A stretch of 28,616 nucleotides of DNA. Origin: CAZLHO01 sp964559455. Lineage in GTDB: Bacteria; Krumholzibacteriota; Krumholzibacteriia; LZORAL124-64-63. Positions 28,476-28,616 of the stretch are shown here, one piece after another; position 1 is the first letter of the stretch, and each line of letters opens with the position of its first letter. The DNA lies in the NCBI GenBank assembly GCA_964559455.1, contig CAZLHO010000040.1, positions 1-28,616 of the forward strand, read 5' to 3'. Made by a program: the position numbers and the translations under genes. The notes under the pieces were generated by a model that did not search any database, had not been told where the DNA came from, and worked only from the letters and a program-made list of their open reading frames with translations.

Positions 28476-28616
28476 GGCGGCAGGACCCTCTTCGAGCTTC
28501 CGGGGCTCTTGCGGACGGGGGTGGAGACACCCGGCCGCGAGGGGGCTTCTCGAAGGCGGAAGGCGGCAGGACCCTCTTCGAGCTTCCGGGGCTCTTGCGG
28601 ACGGGGGTGGAGACAC
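28476..28616. repeat. Tandem direct repeat, 86-bp period, running into the window end
   Basis: The 55 bases 28476-28530 recur without a mismatch at 28562-28616, the last base of the window, separated by a 31-base segment. The repeat contains GGCGGCAGGA, CCGGGGCTC and GTGGAGAC, words that also occur in the same order in repeat copy B, so it may be a related element. No gene is seen upstream of the promoter in this stretch. Confidence 0.75.

Noticed and set aside
28476..28616. CRISPR array
   Set aside because: Only two units, a 55-base repeat with a single 31-base gap, and no cas genes. A tandem repeat explains it better.
28365..28616. Short minus-strand open frame across the tandem repeat
   Set aside because: It is a low-complexity translation of the repeat and promoter region with no homology signal.

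Overview
The window is GC-rich and densely coded, with no rRNA, tRNA or CRISPR. It looks chromosomal. One secreted protein ends in a FlgD-like Ig module ('NEPNPFNPATTM...') and its operon partner ends in a dockerin-like pair. Together with the high GC this fits an FCB-related or candidate-phylum bacterium (Eisenbacteria/Krumholzibacteriota type). That placement is inference from protein style, not a database match.

Layout. 1-464: 3' end of acetyl-CoA synthetase. 480-2483 (-): Tat-exported phosphodiesterase/alkaline phosphatase-fold protein, divergent from 2654-3214 mntP (Mn export) and 3296-3826 msrB (exported methionine sulfoxide reductase). 3987-5096: sugar-transferase-type ATP-grasp enzyme. 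5109-6884 (-): SLC13-type transporter with RCK_C domains. 7106-9699: a two-gene molybdenum hydroxylase, followed by a Na+/H+ antiporter (9739-11613) and a gamma-glutamyltranspeptidase-family enzyme (11641-13347). 13357-14900 (-): two secreted proteins. 14901-15238: a rich intergenic region with two promoters, a folded RNA candidate and an intrinsic terminator. 15239-22475 (-): a probable operon marR-kamA-ablB-sodium/solute symporter, continuing into a DUF4230-like membrane protein and a GT-C glycosyltransferase/TPR protein. KamA and AblB make the osmolyte N-epsilon-acetyl-beta-lysine, so the MarR protein and the symporter suggest an osmotic-stress unit. 22632-23498 (-): YitT-family protein, divergent from an alanine/sodium symporter (23642-25006). 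25162-26957: a HEPN-like protein coupled to a beta-lactamase-fold lipoprotein. 27181-28365 (-): an exported thioredoxin-fold/helical-repeat protein.

The most notable observation is that last gene. Its reading frame is interrupted by one TGA exactly where the first cysteine of the thioredoxin CxxC site belongs (U-G-P-C). A hairpin with a GU-containing loop lies 22 nt downstream, as in bacterial SECIS elements. I read it as a selenoprotein that standard gene calling would truncate to a protein starting at 28125. Other points are the 14901-15238 RNA/attenuator candidate, a dispersed GC-rich palindromic repeat at 25004-25124 and 27004-27184, an 86-bp tandem repeat that ends the window, and a recurrent promoter form (TGGACG, 17 bp, TAGACT/TAGATT).
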